A stretch of DNA of 64,000 nt from Alteromonas sp. KC3. Its GTDB lineage: Bacteria > Pseudomonadota > Gammaproteobacteria > Enterobacterales > Alteromonadaceae. Made by a program: the position numbers and the translations under genes. This document shows, piece by piece, positions 52,755-63,470 of the stretch. The stretch spans positions 2,046,001-2,110,000 of the forward strand of contig NZ_AP024235.1 in assembly GCF_016756315.1 (NCBI RefSeq), read 5' to 3'. The first letter of the stretch is position 1. Each line of letters begins with the position of its first letter. The notes beneath the pieces are model-generated. The model did no database searches and was not told the origin of the DNA. It saw only the letters and a program-made list of their open reading frames with translations.

Positions 52755-55220
52755 TTACGCTGCCTTGCCACCACGCTTTTTAGTCGATGCACTAGACGAG
52801 TTTATCTTTGCTACCAATTCTTCGTGGTCGAAATCGTCAACGTTGATGGTACGCAAACGACCCGCTTCAGTTTTACGCAGCAGATTCGCTTCGTCTTCGT
52901 TGATAACGCCTTCTGCAAGCGCTTCATCAGCAAGCTTTTCAAGTTGCGTGAATGGCAACTTAGCTTTCTTATGCTTACAAATACGCTCGAAAATTGGCTC
53001 GCTTGCCAAAACGTCATCAAGCGTCTGCTCAAGGTCACCCATTAAGCTGCCTTCTTCGCGAGTTAAGTACTGGCCATAGCCTAAACGGCTACGTGCAGAG
53101 CAAGGCGTTTGTAGCATTTGCGCAATGGCATGCTCTGTTTTATCAGATGGCTTGCCAACACGACGGCCAAATGGAATAACCATAGCGCGCATAACGACTG
53201 CAATGGCTTTATTCGGGAAGTTCGCCAAGAAGTCATCAATAGCGGTTTCAATGTCGTGTAGGGTAGTTTGCATTGCCCAATGAAGAAGAGGTAAGTCTTC
53301 TTTTAAGCGACCTTCTTCGTCGAAACGCTTAAGTGTTGTACTGCCTAAGTAAAGGCCACTTAGAATATCGCCTAAACGCGCAGATAAGCGTTCACGACGT
53401 TTTAAATCACCGCCAAGTACACCCATTGATACGTCAGTAAGCAATGCTAAGTTTGCACTATAACCCTGTAGAAGCTTGTAGTAGCGAGCTGTTTCATCAG
53501 TAAATGGTGCACTGCTAAACGCGCCGTTAGTTAACGAGAACCAGACGCTGCGTACAGTGTTCGCTACGGCAAAACCAATATGACCAAATACCGCTTTATC
53601 AAAGGCTTTCAGCGCTTCTTTTCTATCTTCAATTGAAGCTGCTTCAATTTCCTTAAGAACAAACGGGTGACAGCGCATTGCGCCTTGACCAAAGATCATC
53701 ATGTTTCGCGTAAGGATATTTGCACCTTCAACGGTAATAGAAACAGGCACACCTTGATAACCACGACCAAGGTAGTTATTTGGCCCAAGCATTACGCCTT
53801 TACCACCGTGAACATCCATTGCATCGTTGATAACTTGACGCATTTTTTCAGTTAGGTGGTATTTACAGATTGCCGAAATTACCGAAGGTTTTTCGCCAAG
53901 GTCAACACCAACGGTTGAGAAGCGCGTCACACCATCCATCAAGTAAGCGTTACCGCCGATGCGAGCCAGCATCTCTTCAACCCCTTCCATATGACCTACA
54001 GGCATACGGAATTGACGACGAATACGAGCATACGCACCAGTTGCCAGTGATACCGACTTAGCGCCACCTGCTGCTGATGAAGGAAGAGTTATACAACGAC
54101 CCACTGACAAACACTCTACAAGCATACGCCAGCCGCGACCCGCCATTTTCGGACCACCGATGATATAGTCGATAGGCACAAAGATATCTTCACCCTTAAT
54201 TGGACCGTTTTGGAATGGCGTATTAAGTGGGAAGTGGCGGCGGCCAATTTCCAAACCTTTGGTGTCACGCGGAATAAGGGCACACGTAATACCTGGCTCT
54301 TTATTGTCGCTAAGAAGACCGTCTGGATCTTGAAGCTTAAACGCGAGTCCAATAACCGTCGCAACCGGCGCAAGAGTGATGTAGCGCTTGTTGAACGTAA
54401 GGCGCATACCCAATACTTCTTCACCGTTGAATTCGCCTTTGCAAACCACACCCACATCAGGGATCGCACCCGCATCTGAACCTGCTTCAGGGCCGGTAAG
54501 CGCGAAACAAGGAATTTCTTCACCTGCTGCAAGACGCGGTAGATAGTGGTCTTGTTGCTCTTTGGTACCGTAGTGCTGAAGTAGTTCACCTGGGCCTAAT
54601 GAGTTAGGAACACCAACAGTGCTCGATAATACAGCGCTGACACCGGCCAACTTTTGTAGTACACGAGATTGCGCATAGGCAGAAAACTCTAAACCACCGT
54701 ATTGCTTCTTAATGATCATAGCGAAGAACTTATGATCTTTTAGATACTGCCAAATCTCAGGAGGTAGATCGGCATCTTTGTGATTGATTTGCCACTCGTC
54801 TACCATAGAGCATACCGTGTCACACGGACCGTCTAGAAACGCTTGCTCTTCAGCAGTCAGACGCCCTTTAGGGATGCGGTGTAACTTATCCCAGTCTGGC
54901 TTACCGCTGAAAATATCACCGTCCCACCATACAGTACCAGCATCAATAGCTTCTTGTTCTGTGCTTGACATTTCAGGCATCACTTTGCGATAGAACGCAA
55001 GTAGTTTAGTTGAAATGTATTGCTGTCTGATGTTCGATAGCGTGAAAGGAAGTGTTAATGCTAGGTATACCACCCAGCCTAAAAGGCCGATATCGCCAAA
55101 GAGGGTGCCTAAAATCATGACACCTGCGCCCATGGCAACTGCCGTTACCAAGCTGGTGCGTTTATAGCTAGCAACCGCTAGTGTCAAAACCACCAGTAAA
55201 AACCATATAAAATCTGCCAT
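52755..55220 (-). CDS. fadE: Acyl-CoA dehydrogenase FadE
   Basis: 821 residues, the size of E. coli FadE. Two N-terminal membrane segments ([17 protein letters not shown] and [15 protein letters not shown]) are followed by the acyl-CoA dehydrogenase core ([71 protein letters not shown] region) and a C-terminal DUF1974 part. It catalyses the first step of fatty acid beta-oxidation at the membrane. A FadR-like palindrome lies about 85 bp upstream. Confidence 0.95.
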   Translation of the reverse strand: MADFIWFLLVVLTLAVASYKRTSLVTAVAMGAGVMILGTLFGDIGLLGWVVYLALTLPFTLSNIRQQYISTKLLAFYRKVMPEMSSTEQEAIDAGTVWWDGDIFSGKPDWDKLHRIPKGRLTAEEQAFLDGPCDTVCSMVDEWQINHKDADLPPEIWQYLKDHKFFAMIIKKQYGGLEFSAYAQSRVLQKLAGVSAVLSSTVGVPNSLGPGELLQHYGTKEQQDHYLPRLAAGEEIPCFALTGPEAGSDAGAIPDVGVVCKGEFNGEEVLGMRLTFNKRYITLAPVATVIGLAFKLQDPDGLLSDNKEPGITCALIPRDTKGLEIGRRHFPLNTPFQNGPIKGEDIFVPIDYIIGGPKMAGRGWRMLVECLSVGRCITLPSSAAGGAKSVSLATGAYARIRRQFRMPVGHMEGVEEMLARIGGNAYLMDGVTRFSTVGVDLGEKPSVISAICKYHLTEKMRQVINDAMDVHGGKGVMLGPNNYLGRGYQGVPVSITVEGANILTRNMMIFGQGAMRCHPFVLKEIEAASIEDRKEALKAFDKAVFGHIGFAVANTVRSVWFSLTNGAFSSAPFTDETARYYKLLQGYSANLALLTDVSMGVLGGDLKRRERLSARLGDILSGLYLGSTTLKRFDEEGRLKEDLPLLHWAMQTTLHDIETAIDDFLANFPNKAIAVVMRAMVIPFGRRVGKPSDKTEHAIAQMLQTPCSARSRLGYGQYLTREEGSLMGDLEQTLDDVLASEPIFERICKHKKAKLPFTQLEKLADEALAEGVINEDEANLLRKTEAGRLRTINVDDFDHEELVAKINSSSASTKKRGGKAA

Positions 55221-55300
55221 ACTTCACTCCTGAAAGGCGTTGAACATTATACAGGTCGCTGCTCAATTGGGGTGAGCACTTCACAATGCACCAGTGCAAA

Positions 55301-55317
55301 TTGAGGTCAGACCAGCA
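55301..55317 (-). promoter_or_regulatory. FadR-like operator upstream of fadE
   Basis: The palindromic core GGTCAGACC matches the centre of the E. coli FadR site (TGGTCNGACCA). Position about 85 bp before the fadE start fits repression of beta-oxidation genes. Only one side has the full TGG/CCA extension. Confidence 0.4.
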
Positions 55318-55537
55318 TGCTGTAAACCTATTATTTAATAGGGCAAAGATCAAGATTTTTACATGAATATTGTATTAATAACTGCATAAATAATAGGGTG
55401 CATCTATTAGTATAGCTGTTGCTTATAGATCGCTATTCAACATGCAGATAAATAGCGGTATTTGAAAAGAATTTAATATTTGTGGATGGCAACATTAATG
55501 CACAATATAAACGCACTAATGTTGTGCTTAAAACAAA

Positions 55538-55570
55538 CTGCCGAGTTTAACAAGATGTTAAACTCGGCAG
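55538..55570 (-). terminator. Terminator of the purM-purN-DUF3108 operon
   Basis: A perfect 14-bp stem CTGCCGAGTTTAAC/GTTAAACTCGGCAG with a 5-base loop, followed on the minus strand by TTTGTTTT. Confidence 0.85.
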
Positions 55571-55606
55571 AGTTAATACGATGAAAAAAGACGATACCAA
55601 AATCGA

Positions 55607-56350
55607 CTACAGCTCAGTGAATGACTTAAGCTTTATGTCACCTTGTTCATCGCCTTCTTTAAACTGTTGTAAACGCACAAGTGCATAGTTTAACGAAGGG
55701 GCAAACCATGCAAACGTCTCACGTTTTTTTGAGTCTCGAATAAGCTTCACCTTCACTGCCTCAATCTTGCCATAGGGCAGGGACAGTGTTTCATTATCTA
55801 CAACTTCAACGCCGTAATGACGCAACTCACCACGGTAGTTTACGAAGTCATAAGAGAGTGAAGTTTTTCCTTCTGCCAGCTGCTTAGCAAGGTCTAGACG
55901 GTATATTTGATTATCAAACTCACCGTTCCAATCAAAAGTATCGCCATTTTCGACATTAATTTTACCGTTACCCTGATGACTAAACGTGACTTTTAATGCT
56001 TTATCTGGCCCAGTACCAGAACGATCGTAAAAGTACTGTGATGGCACAACAGTGTTATCACTTACAGTAAAAATCGAGTGTTCACTGCGTTTATCAGACA
56101 GGAAAAACTTAGATACCTTTGACGTATATAGCAGCGAATACTGATTGTTACCTAATTTAGATAACTCTATGCTGGCTTCGCCAACATCATCGTCCCATTT
56201 ATACGCGGTATAGGTTGCCTTGTAGGGCGTAAGCGACAGTGTGTCGCTTTGGGAATCTTGTGCCATTGCTGACAAAGACAGTGTCAGCAATGTGCAACTT
56301 ACAAGCCCTTTACTCGCTCGCATAACCAGATTCTGGAAGTTCTTGATCAT
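55607..56350 (-). CDS. DUF3108 domain periplasmic protein
   Basis: 247 residues, signal peptide ending at LSAMAQDS; an internal start at 56323 would give a tighter signal peptide. The DUF3108 region covers LTPYKATYTAYKWDDDVGEASIEL to YGKIEAVKVKLIRDSKKRETFAWFAPSLNYALVRL. Function unknown. Overlaps the end of purN by 14 or 41 bases depending on the start, so it is in the same operon, as in many gammaproteobacteria. Confidence 0.88.
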   Translation of the reverse strand: MIKNFQNLVMRASKGLVSCTLLTLSLSAMAQDSQSDTLSLTPYKATYTAYKWDDDVGEASIELSKLGNNQYSLLYTSKVSKFFLSDKRSEHSIFTVSDNTVVPSQYFYDRSGTGPDKALKVTFSHQGNGKINVENGDTFDWNGEFDNQIYRLDLAKQLAEGKTSLSYDFVNYRGELRHYGVEVVDNETLSLPYGKIEAVKVKLIRDSKKRETFAWFAPSLNYALVRLQQFKEGDEQGDIKLKSFTEL

Positions 56351-56960
56351 CTAAAACAGCCTTATTGTTTCGCATTTTAAGTCGACCCGCGCTGTACCAA
56401 GATAGCACAAGTGGATAAATGCGGCGCTCCTGCTCTTGAACACGCTCGGCTAAATCGCTTGCTGTATCATCTTCAAACACCGGTACTCGGCTTTGAATAA
56501 TGACAGGACCACCATCTAACTCGGGTGTTACAAAATGAACGCTAACACCGTGTTCAGTGTCTGAGTTATCAATAGCGCGCTGATGCGTATTCAACCCTTT
56601 GTACTTTGGCAACAAAGATGGATGAATGTTCACTAATTTTCCAGAAAAATAGTTTACAAACTCAGGTGTTAGAATACGCATGAAGCCTGCAAGCACAACA
56701 CAATCGGCACCAAATGCGTCGATTTGTGCTTTCAAGGCGTTATCGTAATCGATGCGGTCTTCATATTGCGTATGATCAATACATACTGCTTCAATGCCTG
56801 CTTCTTTTGCACGCTCTAAACCGTAGGCATTTGGACGATTACTGATCACACCACTAATTTGTGCATTCAAACGGTGTGCTTTTATTTCATCAATAATAGC
56901 TTGTAAATTACTACCATTACCCGAAATTAATACACATAACTTAGTCACAGCTTCACTCAC
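56310..56960 (-). CDS. purN: Phosphoribosylglycinamide formyltransferase
   Basis: 216 residues. [49 protein letters not shown] and [17 protein letters not shown] include the catalytic Asn, His and Asp. It transfers a formyl group to GAR in purine synthesis. Overlaps purM by four bases (ATGA). Confidence 0.96.
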   Translation of the reverse strand: MSEAVTKLCVLISGNGSNLQAIIDEIKAHRLNAQISGVISNRPNAYGLERAKEAGIEAVCIDHTQYEDRIDYDNALKAQIDAFGADCVVLAGFMRILTPEFVNYFSGKLVNIHPSLLPKYKGLNTHQRAIDNSDTEHGVSVHFVTPELDGGPVIIQSRVPVFEDDTASDLAERVQEQERRIYPLVLSWYSAGRLKMRNNKAVLDDQELPESGYASE

Positions 56961-57997
56961 GCGTTGATCTCTACTTGCTCTTCGCCGTCTTTGGATTCAA
57001 TGTCACCAATTACCCACGCGTTTTCGCCGTGCTGTTTAAGGATAGACAACGCGTTGTCTACGTCTGCTTCGTCAACAACAATAACAAGGCCAACACCACA
57101 GTTAAAAGTACGGTACATTTCGTGGCGCGTCACGTTACCGTTCTCTTGCAACCAAGAGAAAATGGCAGGCCATTCCCATGTAGATTCGTTAATAACGACT
57201 TTGGCATCTTCAGGTAGTACGCGAGGGATATTTTCCCAGAAACCACCGCCCGTGATGTGAGAGATTGCGCTAACTTCTACTTCTTCTAATAGGGCTAACA
57301 CCGACTTGACGTAAATACGCGTTGGTTCAAGCAACTGGTCAATAATTGGTTTGTCGTTAAGGTTCTCATTAACGTTAGCACCGCTTACCTCAATGATTTT
57401 ACGAACCAATGAATAACCATTTGAATGCGGACCAGATGAACCTAATGCAATGAGCTTTTGGCCAGGTTTAACATTTGTGCCATCGATAACCTTGTCAGCT
57501 TCAACAACACCCACACAGAAGCCGGCTATGTCATAGTCGCCGTCATGGTACATTCCAGGCATTTCAGCTGTTTCACCACCAATCAAGGCACAGCCTGCTT
57601 GTTGACAACCTGCGCCAATACCAGTTACCACTGATGCTGCAACATCAACGTCAAGCTTGCCAGTGGCGTAATAATCAAGGAAGAACAAAGGTTCGGCGCC
57701 TTGAACAATCAGGTCGTTTACGCACATTGCAACAAGGTCGATTCCCACACCATCATGACGGTTGGCGTCCATTGCAACTCTTAGTTTTGTACCAACACCA
57801 TCGGTGCCAGATACAAGAAGCGGCTTTTTATATTTAGTAGGGAGCTCGCATAACGCACCAAAGCCTCCTAAATTACCTTTCACCTCGGGGCGGTGTGTTT
57901 TTTTGGTAACAGATTTAATACGTTCAACAAGTTGATTTCCTGCGTCGATATCTACGCCTGCATCTTTGTAACTTAAAGAGGTTTTATTTTCGCTCAC
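56957..57997 (-). CDS. purM: Phosphoribosylformylglycinamidine cyclo-ligase (AIR synthetase)
   Basis: 346 residues, GTG start at 57997. [60 protein letters not shown] and [15 protein letters not shown] are PurM motifs. It closes the imidazole ring in purine synthesis. An AAACGT half site of PurR type sits right at the start codon, but no full PurR palindrome is seen. Confidence 0.96.
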   Translation of the reverse strand: MSENKTSLSYKDAGVDIDAGNQLVERIKSVTKKTHRPEVKGNLGGFGALCELPTKYKKPLLVSGTDGVGTKLRVAMDANRHDGVGIDLVAMCVNDLIVQGAEPLFFLDYYATGKLDVDVAASVVTGIGAGCQQAGCALIGGETAEMPGMYHDGDYDIAGFCVGVVEADKVIDGTNVKPGQKLIALGSSGPHSNGYSLVRKIIEVSGANVNENLNDKPIIDQLLEPTRIYVKSVLALLEEVEVSAISHITGGGFWENIPRVLPEDAKVVINESTWEWPAIFSWLQENGNVTRHEMYRTFNCGVGLVIVVDEADVDNALSILKQHGENAWVIGDIESKDGEEQVEINA

Positions 57998-58331
57998 GTT
58001 TGGGCCCTGGAACTAAGAGGTAGAAAAACGCGGATTCTACCAGTAAGTAGACACAAGTCCAATTTGTCACAGGGTTTTTATGGTCTTTTTTTTGCAGAAG
58101 TTTTTCTAGGTTTTGCCTATTTAAAACAGATGTTGACCAAAAGGTTAGTGCTAAATTGCTGGTATCGAAAAACAATGTGTCACAATCTTTTTCATTTTAA
58201 GGATGAAATTAGCCCCAATATAAAAGAGAATAGAAATCTTAAGCGTATTAGCCTTGTGTAACGTAATGATGAAGTTAAATTCATAAGGTGTTAAAGGTAA
58301 CGGTTTGGTTTTAAAAACGAATGGAGATTGG
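57998..58331. other. Divergent non-coding region between purM and DUF2066
   Basis: About 330 bp, AT-rich, with promoters expected for both directions. I see no repeat, RNA or small gene that stands out. Confidence 0.5.
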
Positions 58332-59732
58332 ATGTTAACAATGGTTAAGCGCAACGCTAGTCATTATGTTAGTCGCGTATTTAAGGGCGCAAGGATCGCA
58401 GGTGTGTGTGCATTGTTGACGTTAAACGCTGTGCCCAGTGTTTTCGCTGCACAACGTGTCATTGTCAATGAAGCGCACATTGAAGTAAGCGACCAAAGCC
58501 AGCGCACACAACAAGCCGCATTAAAGGAAGCGCTTAAACAGGTGTTCGTAAAAATGTCTGGAAGCACTGCGGTTCTCGACAATGCAGGCGTAAAAGCGGC
58601 ACTGCGTACACCCCAAGCGATGTTACGTTCTTATCGTTTCGACTTTGACGGGAATCGCACATATTACGTTGCCGAATTTGATAACACTAAGCTAACAGAG
58701 CTGCTTCAGCGTGAAATGTTACCGCTGTGGGGAGACCGTCGCCCAGAAACTATTGTCTGGATAGCGCAGGATGTATCTGATGAAGATAAACGCGTTATTC
58801 TTGAAGAATCTTCACAATCAGAACTTACTCTCACGTTAAAGCAGACAGCTAAAGAACGCGGCATTCCACTTAGCTTGCCGTTAATGGATCTCACCGACAA
58901 TGTGAATATCACTACATATGACGTGTGGGGACGATTTGTTGAACCTTTGCAATCGGCCTCAGTGCGCTATGGCATTGATAACATCATTGGTGCACGGGTG
59001 TATAAGAACGATCCTACCGTAATACCCGAGTTACCAGAAACTGTTGTTGCTTCTGGCACGGTCGACGCGTTAGAGGACGTGCTCGACAGTGAACCTGCGC
59101 GTATGTCTGATCAAAATATTGAACGTGATACGCCAGAGGGTGTTACCAACAGCAATAATGATATCAGTGCCGACAGCGACGTCATGAAGGAAACTGAAAT
59201 AGGCGACAATTCAGCGTTGGGTATGGCTTCAACGAATGCTAATACACAAGCGCAACCGCTGGCCCCGTTTACGATGGACGAATTTACTCACTATGCGAAA
59301 CGTGCAGACGAGGGTGATTTTGCATTGGATTGGGTGTTTATAGGTGGTGGCAAAGTGAGTTATGGCAGTATCTATGGCGACACACCTGAATTACTTGCCA
59401 GTGAACTTGTCGATGCGTATTCAAATTATCTATCCTCTTTGTATGCTGTTGTGGGTATAGATGCCTCGGAGCGCGAAGTGCTAACCGTGTCTATCGCAAA
59501 TGTAGGAACCATTGGCAGTTATGCGAGTGTTAAAGCCTATCTAAACAGTTTGAGTGTTATCGAAAGCGCGACATTAATTGAGCAATCAGGCACGGTAGCG
59601 ACTTTTGCGCTCACATTAGTAGGTACGGTTGACGACCTATTAAATAGTGTTCGACTTGAGACGAAATTGCGGCCAGTCACTGATGCACATGGCGAATCAG
59701 TGGAAGGGCACAGCTTTTACTGGAGTAATTAG
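58332..59732 (+). CDS. DUF2066 domain-containing protein
   Basis: 466 residues from ATG 58332 (GGAG five bases upstream; an upstream TTG at 58305 is less likely). Signal peptide to about residue 39 (NAVPSVFAAQR). DUF2066 region: QRTQQAALKEALKQVFVKMSGST and VAEFDNTKLTELLQREMLPLWGDRRPETIVWIAQ. An acidic linker (about 265-320) separates it from a C-terminal part found in marine members. Function unknown. It lies 6 bp before hda in a conserved pair. Confidence 0.88.
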   Translation: MLTMVKRNASHYVSRVFKGARIAGVCALLTLNAVPSVFAAQRVIVNEAHIEVSDQSQRTQQAALKEALKQVFVKMSGSTAVLDNAGVKAALRTPQAMLRSYRFDFDGNRTYYVAEFDNTKLTELLQREMLPLWGDRRPETIVWIAQDVSDEDKRVILEESSQSELTLTLKQTAKERGIPLSLPLMDLTDNVNITTYDVWGRFVEPLQSASVRYGIDNIIGARVYKNDPTVIPELPETVVASGTVDALEDVLDSEPARMSDQNIERDTPEGVTNSNNDISADSDVMKETEIGDNSALGMASTNANTQAQPLAPFTMDEFTHYAKRADEGDFALDWVFIGGGKVSYGSIYGDTPELLASELVDAYSNYLSSLYAVVGIDASEREVLTVSIANVGTIGSYASVKAYLNSLSVIESATLIEQSGTVATFALTLVGTVDDLLNSVRLETKLRPVTDAHGESVEGHSFYWSN

Positions 59733-59738
59733 AAAAGC

Positions 59739-60476
59739 ATGCAATTACCTTTGCCAGTGACACTGCCTATCGACGAAAACTTTGATAGTTTCGTCAATAT
59801 AGGTAATGAAGAAGTGGTGGCGCTACTAGAGAACATCGTTATAGCGCTCCCTGACTGGCGTCATGCACAAGGGCTAGGGCATTTGTCTACACTCAAACTT
59901 CCCCTAGTTACTTTGCTCGGTGCGTCGGCTATTGGTAAAAGTCATTTGTTGTTTGCTACATGCCATCAACTCGCTGAAAAATCAGTTAATCACTTGTATC
60001 TTAATATGAATGATTTTCAGGCTTGGTCTTACGATATTTTCGAAGGGCTCGAGAATTTATCAGTACTTGCCCTTGATAATGTCCATGCCATTGCGGGTGA
60101 TGAAAGATGGGAAGAAGCACTCTTTGACCTGTTAAATCGCGTGAGTGAAACACAGCATACGCTGGTAATATGTACCAGTCATTTAGGACCATCAAACCCT
60201 GCATTTACACTGCCAGATCTGCGTTCTAGGCTGGCGTGGGGTGTTATTTACCACGTTAATCACCTTGATGACGCAGGGCGTGAAGAAGCCGTGCGACTGA
60301 GAGCGGCCGAAAGAGGGCTTAAACTGTCGAATCAAGCGCTACAATTTTTGCTGAATCACAGTGAGCGCGACTTAAAGAGCCTAATGGCCTTATTGGCAAG
60401 ACTTGATACACGCTCGTTGCAAGAACAAAAACGCTTGTCAGTGGCAATGGTTAAACGTGAACTAGGCCTTATTTAA
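59739..60476 (+). CDS. hda: DnaA regulatory inactivator Hda
   Basis: 245 residues. AAA+ protein related to DnaA domain III: start LPLPVTLPIDENFDSFVNIGNEEVV with the clamp-binding QLPLPV-type motif, degenerate Walker A LLGASAIGKSHL, Walker B VLALDNVHAIAGD, and the C-terminal lid with LNHSERDLKSLMALLARLD. It binds the DNA clamp and promotes ATP hydrolysis by DnaA to prevent over-initiation. Confidence 0.95.
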   Translation: MQLPLPVTLPIDENFDSFVNIGNEEVVALLENIVIALPDWRHAQGLGHLSTLKLPLVTLLGASAIGKSHLLFATCHQLAEKSVNHLYLNMNDFQAWSYDIFEGLENLSVLALDNVHAIAGDERWEEALFDLLNRVSETQHTLVICTSHLGPSNPAFTLPDLRSRLAWGVIYHVNHLDDAGREEAVRLRAAERGLKLSNQALQFLLNHSERDLKSLMALLARLDTRSLQEQKRLSVAMVKRELGLI

Positions 60477-60492
60477 CCCCTCATTACATTGC

Positions 60493-62439
60493 TTACTGAT
60501 ATTTGCCGTTATCAATGCGTCTTATCATTTCTAATTCATCACTTACCGTAAGTGTGTTCGATCCGTCTTGTTGATTGTGAGATGCGTTACTTTCAACAAC
60601 ATCAGTCTTGTTATTTGATGACACACCAAACGACACGGTCTCACGCCATGATCTATCAGTTGGAAGCATAATAGGTGAGGGTAGGCTCGCTTGAATGTCA
60701 GGTACATTGAGATTGGGCAGTATGCGGCTCACTGCGTAGTCTACTCTCGGTTTTACGTTATCGTCACTTACCCGGTTACGCTGACCCCATGTAATGGTAA
60801 AGCTACCATCATCAATACGCTCTTGAGCAAATAATCCAAGGTCGGCACTGACACCCAACCGATACAACATCATGAACCGCTCAAAGAGGGTGGCGATGTC
60901 TTCGCGCTCAGTATAGTAAGAATAAAACGATACTGCGCCGTCAGTTTCGAACCAATTGGCTATCTGTAATGCGGTGTAATTACGCTGTGCTGCTGTGGCT
61001 GTTTGGCCTCCATAGCGAACTTGCGCAACAGCATGTAGTTGCGATGAGGTGAGTGGCAACGCATTAGATAGCGATGTAGAAATCGGTGCGGCATCATTGT
61101 AAGCGGAAAGTGGGCTCTCGCTAGGGGCTAGGTTGTCCCATTCTGTGTAATCAAAGAAGTCATTGGCGTGTCCAAGTTCGTGATATAACAGCCATGTCAG
61201 TGCAGCTTCAACTTCACTATCACTTCGTGAGAGTCTATCAGCAGCGTTAAAGCTTGTTAGAATGGGAAAGTAATACTCTCCCTCCTTTGTATAACGCCAA
61301 CTACTCGTAAAATCTAAGTCGCTACCAAATCCGCTGCGATAATCTGGGCGTGTATTGATGGTGTCGCGCTCTTGCGGTGTGCGCCAAAAGTTGTTTGCGT
61401 CTAAATAAATTGCCCCAGTAGCAACCCAATAGTATGAAGGCCTAATATCGTAAGATATAACTACTGCCGTTGTTGCTCTAAGCAGTTTAAGCATATCCTC
61501 TTTGCTTTGCGATGTTTCTAAAAAGCGTTTAAATGCGTCACCCATCCAAGGATGCGACACATAGGTTCTATCTAAGATATCTTCAACAGAAGGAGACTCT
61601 GTTTCTTGACCAATTAGCGGGAGAGTTGAGAAACGACAGCTACTTTTTACTTGGTTATTGTAAACGCATTGGCTAAGTGCTGATGCATAAGGGCTATCAG
61701 GCCTATACGGTTGCATATGGCTGCTTACCGTTTCATTCGTGTCGTTATCGACAAAGAAACCGTCAAGGTCAACATCAACGTTCTTGACTACCACTGAGGC
61801 ACTATCACTGAGTTGGGTCCCGTTTGATAATGTTAGGGTCGCGTTTATGGTAATAATACTGTCTGCACTAACACGCGGTGCTTGAAAATAGATGTTATGG
61901 CTTAAATCACCGTCATCGAATGAAAACCCGTTAACTTGTGGTCCGCGAGTTTGTGTCCAATCAATGGCGGTAACGGTAAGACCGTTAAGGTTTTGGGTAT
62001 TTACTGATAAAGAAACACGGCCGCCTTCAGTGGCTTCATGACCTAGGCGTAACACCGCCATAGGTTCATTCGAATTGGTTACTGATAATGTAAGTACATC
62101 ATCTAACCGGCGTCCATCGTCTAAGGTTAATTCAACACTTACTACGTAGTCGCCTGCACGTTGTGCGTCAAAACCCACAGCTTGGGTATGTGCACCGAGC
62201 GGCGGTGAATCTAGGTTTGTTACTTGCCAGGCAATAGCAGTAATCTGTCGCCCTGATGGGGCTACTACAGCAAAATCGACACTATCACCGACGCGAGCAT
62301 CAGTTGGGCCATCTATAGTAATGCCTGTCGGTGAGTCTGTTACAGGTGGAGAAGCTGGCGAATCTGAACCCGAGCCACCACATGCGGCGATAAAAACAAG
62401 TCCAAACCCCGCAGCAAGGTAAAAACGCCAGCTTTTCAT
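60493..62439 (-). CDS. Large lipoprotein with a HExxH zinc-metallopeptidase motif
   Basis: 648 residues from ATG 62439 (GAGGTAGAG upstream). Lipobox FIAACGGSGSD. The N-terminal half has PKD/Ig-like repeats (about 45-225; each ends in a LSVTNS or VVVKNV type strand). A middle domain contains a single LLYHELGHANDFFDYTEW motif (HExxH plus downstream acidic residues), preceded by TSSWRYTKEGEYYFPI. It may be a surface metalloprotease of an undefined family. It sits at the end of an operon with DUF2069, wrbA and an ArsC-like gene. Confidence 0.75.
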   Translation of the reverse strand: MKSWRFYLAAGFGLVFIAACGGSGSDSPASPPVTDSPTGITIDGPTDARVGDSVDFAVVAPSGRQITAIAWQVTNLDSPPLGAHTQAVGFDAQRAGDYVVSVELTLDDGRRLDDVLTLSVTNSNEPMAVLRLGHEATEGGRVSLSVNTQNLNGLTVTAIDWTQTRGPQVNGFSFDDGDLSHNIYFQAPRVSADSIITINATLTLSNGTQLSDSASVVVKNVDVDLDGFFVDNDTNETVSSHMQPYRPDSPYASALSQCVYNNQVKSSCRFSTLPLIGQETESPSVEDILDRTYVSHPWMGDAFKRFLETSQSKEDMLKLLRATTAVVISYDIRPSYYWVATGAIYLDANNFWRTPQERDTINTRPDYRSGFGSDLDFTSSWRYTKEGEYYFPILTSFNAADRLSRSDSEVEAALTWLLYHELGHANDFFDYTEWDNLAPSESPLSAYNDAAPISTSLSNALPLTSSQLHAVAQVRYGGQTATAAQRNYTALQIANWFETDGAVSFYSYYTEREDIATLFERFMMLYRLGVSADLGLFAQERIDDGSFTITWGQRNRVSDDNVKPRVDYAVSRILPNLNVPDIQASLPSPIMLPTDRSWRETVSFGVSSNNKTDVVESNASHNQQDGSNTLTVSDELEMIRRIDNGKYQ

Positions 62440-62449
62440 AACTCTACCT

Positions 62450-62869
62450 CTATTGTTGGCCCTCAAAGTAGGCTTTCTCTTCTTTCATTTCTTCTTTGAG
62501 TTTCTTGAGTCCTAAACCAAGTTCTCTACCGCGCTTACGTGCAAAAGCGCTACAGCCCACAAACATACCAGTACACAAAACAATCTCTATGATCGCATAC
62601 CAAAATTCGGCGGGAACAGCGTAGGCAACAGTGCACCCGTGAATAAGATAAAACAAAACGACAAAGTTTGCCCATGCGTGTGTGTAGGGTTTACCTTTAA
62701 GCACGCCCCAATATGGAAGCAGTAGCGGTAGTATGTAAAACAGAGCAATAAAAATAGGTGAGTAGGTGTGCTCCTTAGTAAAAGTAAATTGCCACAATGT
62801 TATCCAAACGATAAGTAATGTGTGACTAACTAATGCGAGATAGCGAAAGAAACGCGTATCGGGTGCCAT
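62450..62869 (-). CDS. DUF2069 membrane protein
   Basis: 139 residues from ATG 62869 (GGAG upstream). About four membrane segments (from LALVSHTLLIVWITLWQF to EIVLCTGMFVGCSAFARKRG), then a charged tail (KKLKEEMKEEKAYFEGQQ). DUF2069 has no known function and often follows wrbA. Its start comes one base after the wrbA stop. Confidence 0.88.
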   Translation of the reverse strand: MAPDTRFFRYLALVSHTLLIVWITLWQFTFTKEHTYSPIFIALFYILPLLLPYWGVLKGKPYTHAWANFVVLFYLIHGCTVAYAVPAEFWYAIIEIVLCTGMFVGCSAFARKRGRELGLGLKKLKEEMKEEKAYFEGQQ

Positions 62870-62870
62870 A

Positions 62871-63470
62871 TTATTTCTCCGAGGGTGCTTGTTGGCTAAG
62901 TGCTTTTGCAAAGCGCGCTAGCCGTTTACCTTGTGCCATACACAACGCTTTTTCGTCGTCGCTCAATTGTTGCGGGTTGGCAAAATCATGGTGTGCCACA
63001 TGACTAACGCCGTAAGGGCTGCCACCTGTCGTTGTACTATGTAGCTCGGGTTCACTATAAGGTAAACCACACACTACCATGCCATGGTGAATTAGCGGTA
63101 GCATCATAGATAACAGCGTAGATTCTTGACCACCGTGCATCGATGATGATGACGTAAATACACATGCTGGCTTATCAATTAGCGCGCCTTTAAGCCACAA
63201 ACTGCTTGTTGAGTCGAGAAAGTGCTTCATTGGCGCGGCCATATTACCAAACCGAGTTGGACTCCCTAATGCCAATGCGCTGCATTGTTCCAGCTCTTGT
63301 AATGTCACTGTTGCAACGGGTGAGCGATCATCGTCTTCGCTTGGGTTTAAGCTTGGCACAGTACGTACAATAACAGGCACATCAAGCGCGCTCACGCCTT
63401 GTGCTATGGCGTCGGCAAGGCGCTTTGTACTGCCATTTCGGCTGTAGTAAAGCACGAGAACAGGTGACAT
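62871..63470 (-). CDS. wrbA: NAD(P)H:quinone oxidoreductase, WrbA type
   Basis: 199 residues, flavodoxin-like: phosphate loop YYSRNGSTKRLADAI, ALGSPTRFGNMAAPMKHFLD, VFTSSSSMHGGQE and GLPYSEPEL. It reduces quinones with NAD(P)H using FMN. Its start overlaps the stop of the ArsC-like gene (TAATG). Confidence 0.9.
   Translation of the reverse strand: MSPVLVLYYSRNGSTKRLADAIAQGVSALDVPVIVRTVPSLNPSEDDDRSPVATVTLQELEQCSALALGSPTRFGNMAAPMKHFLDSTSSLWLKGALIDKPACVFTSSSSMHGGQESTLLSMMLPLIHHGMVVCGLPYSEPELHSTTTGGSPYGVSHVAHHDFANPQQLSDDEKALCMAQGKRLARFAKALSQQAPSEK

Larger units (their letters stand above)
55221..55606. other. Non-coding interval between fadE and DUF3108, with a FadR-like site and two hairpins
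   Basis: About 385 bp, no gene. It contains TTGAGGTCAGACCAGCA (55301-55317), an inverted repeat CAACATTAATGC/GCACTAATGTTG (55490-55501, 55513-55524), and the terminator at 55538-55570. The fadE promoter must lie in the left part. Confidence 0.6.

Noticed and set aside
57985..58010. PurR operator at the purM start
   Set aside because: Only an AAACGT half site is present, not the full ACGCAAACGTTTGCGT-type palindrome.
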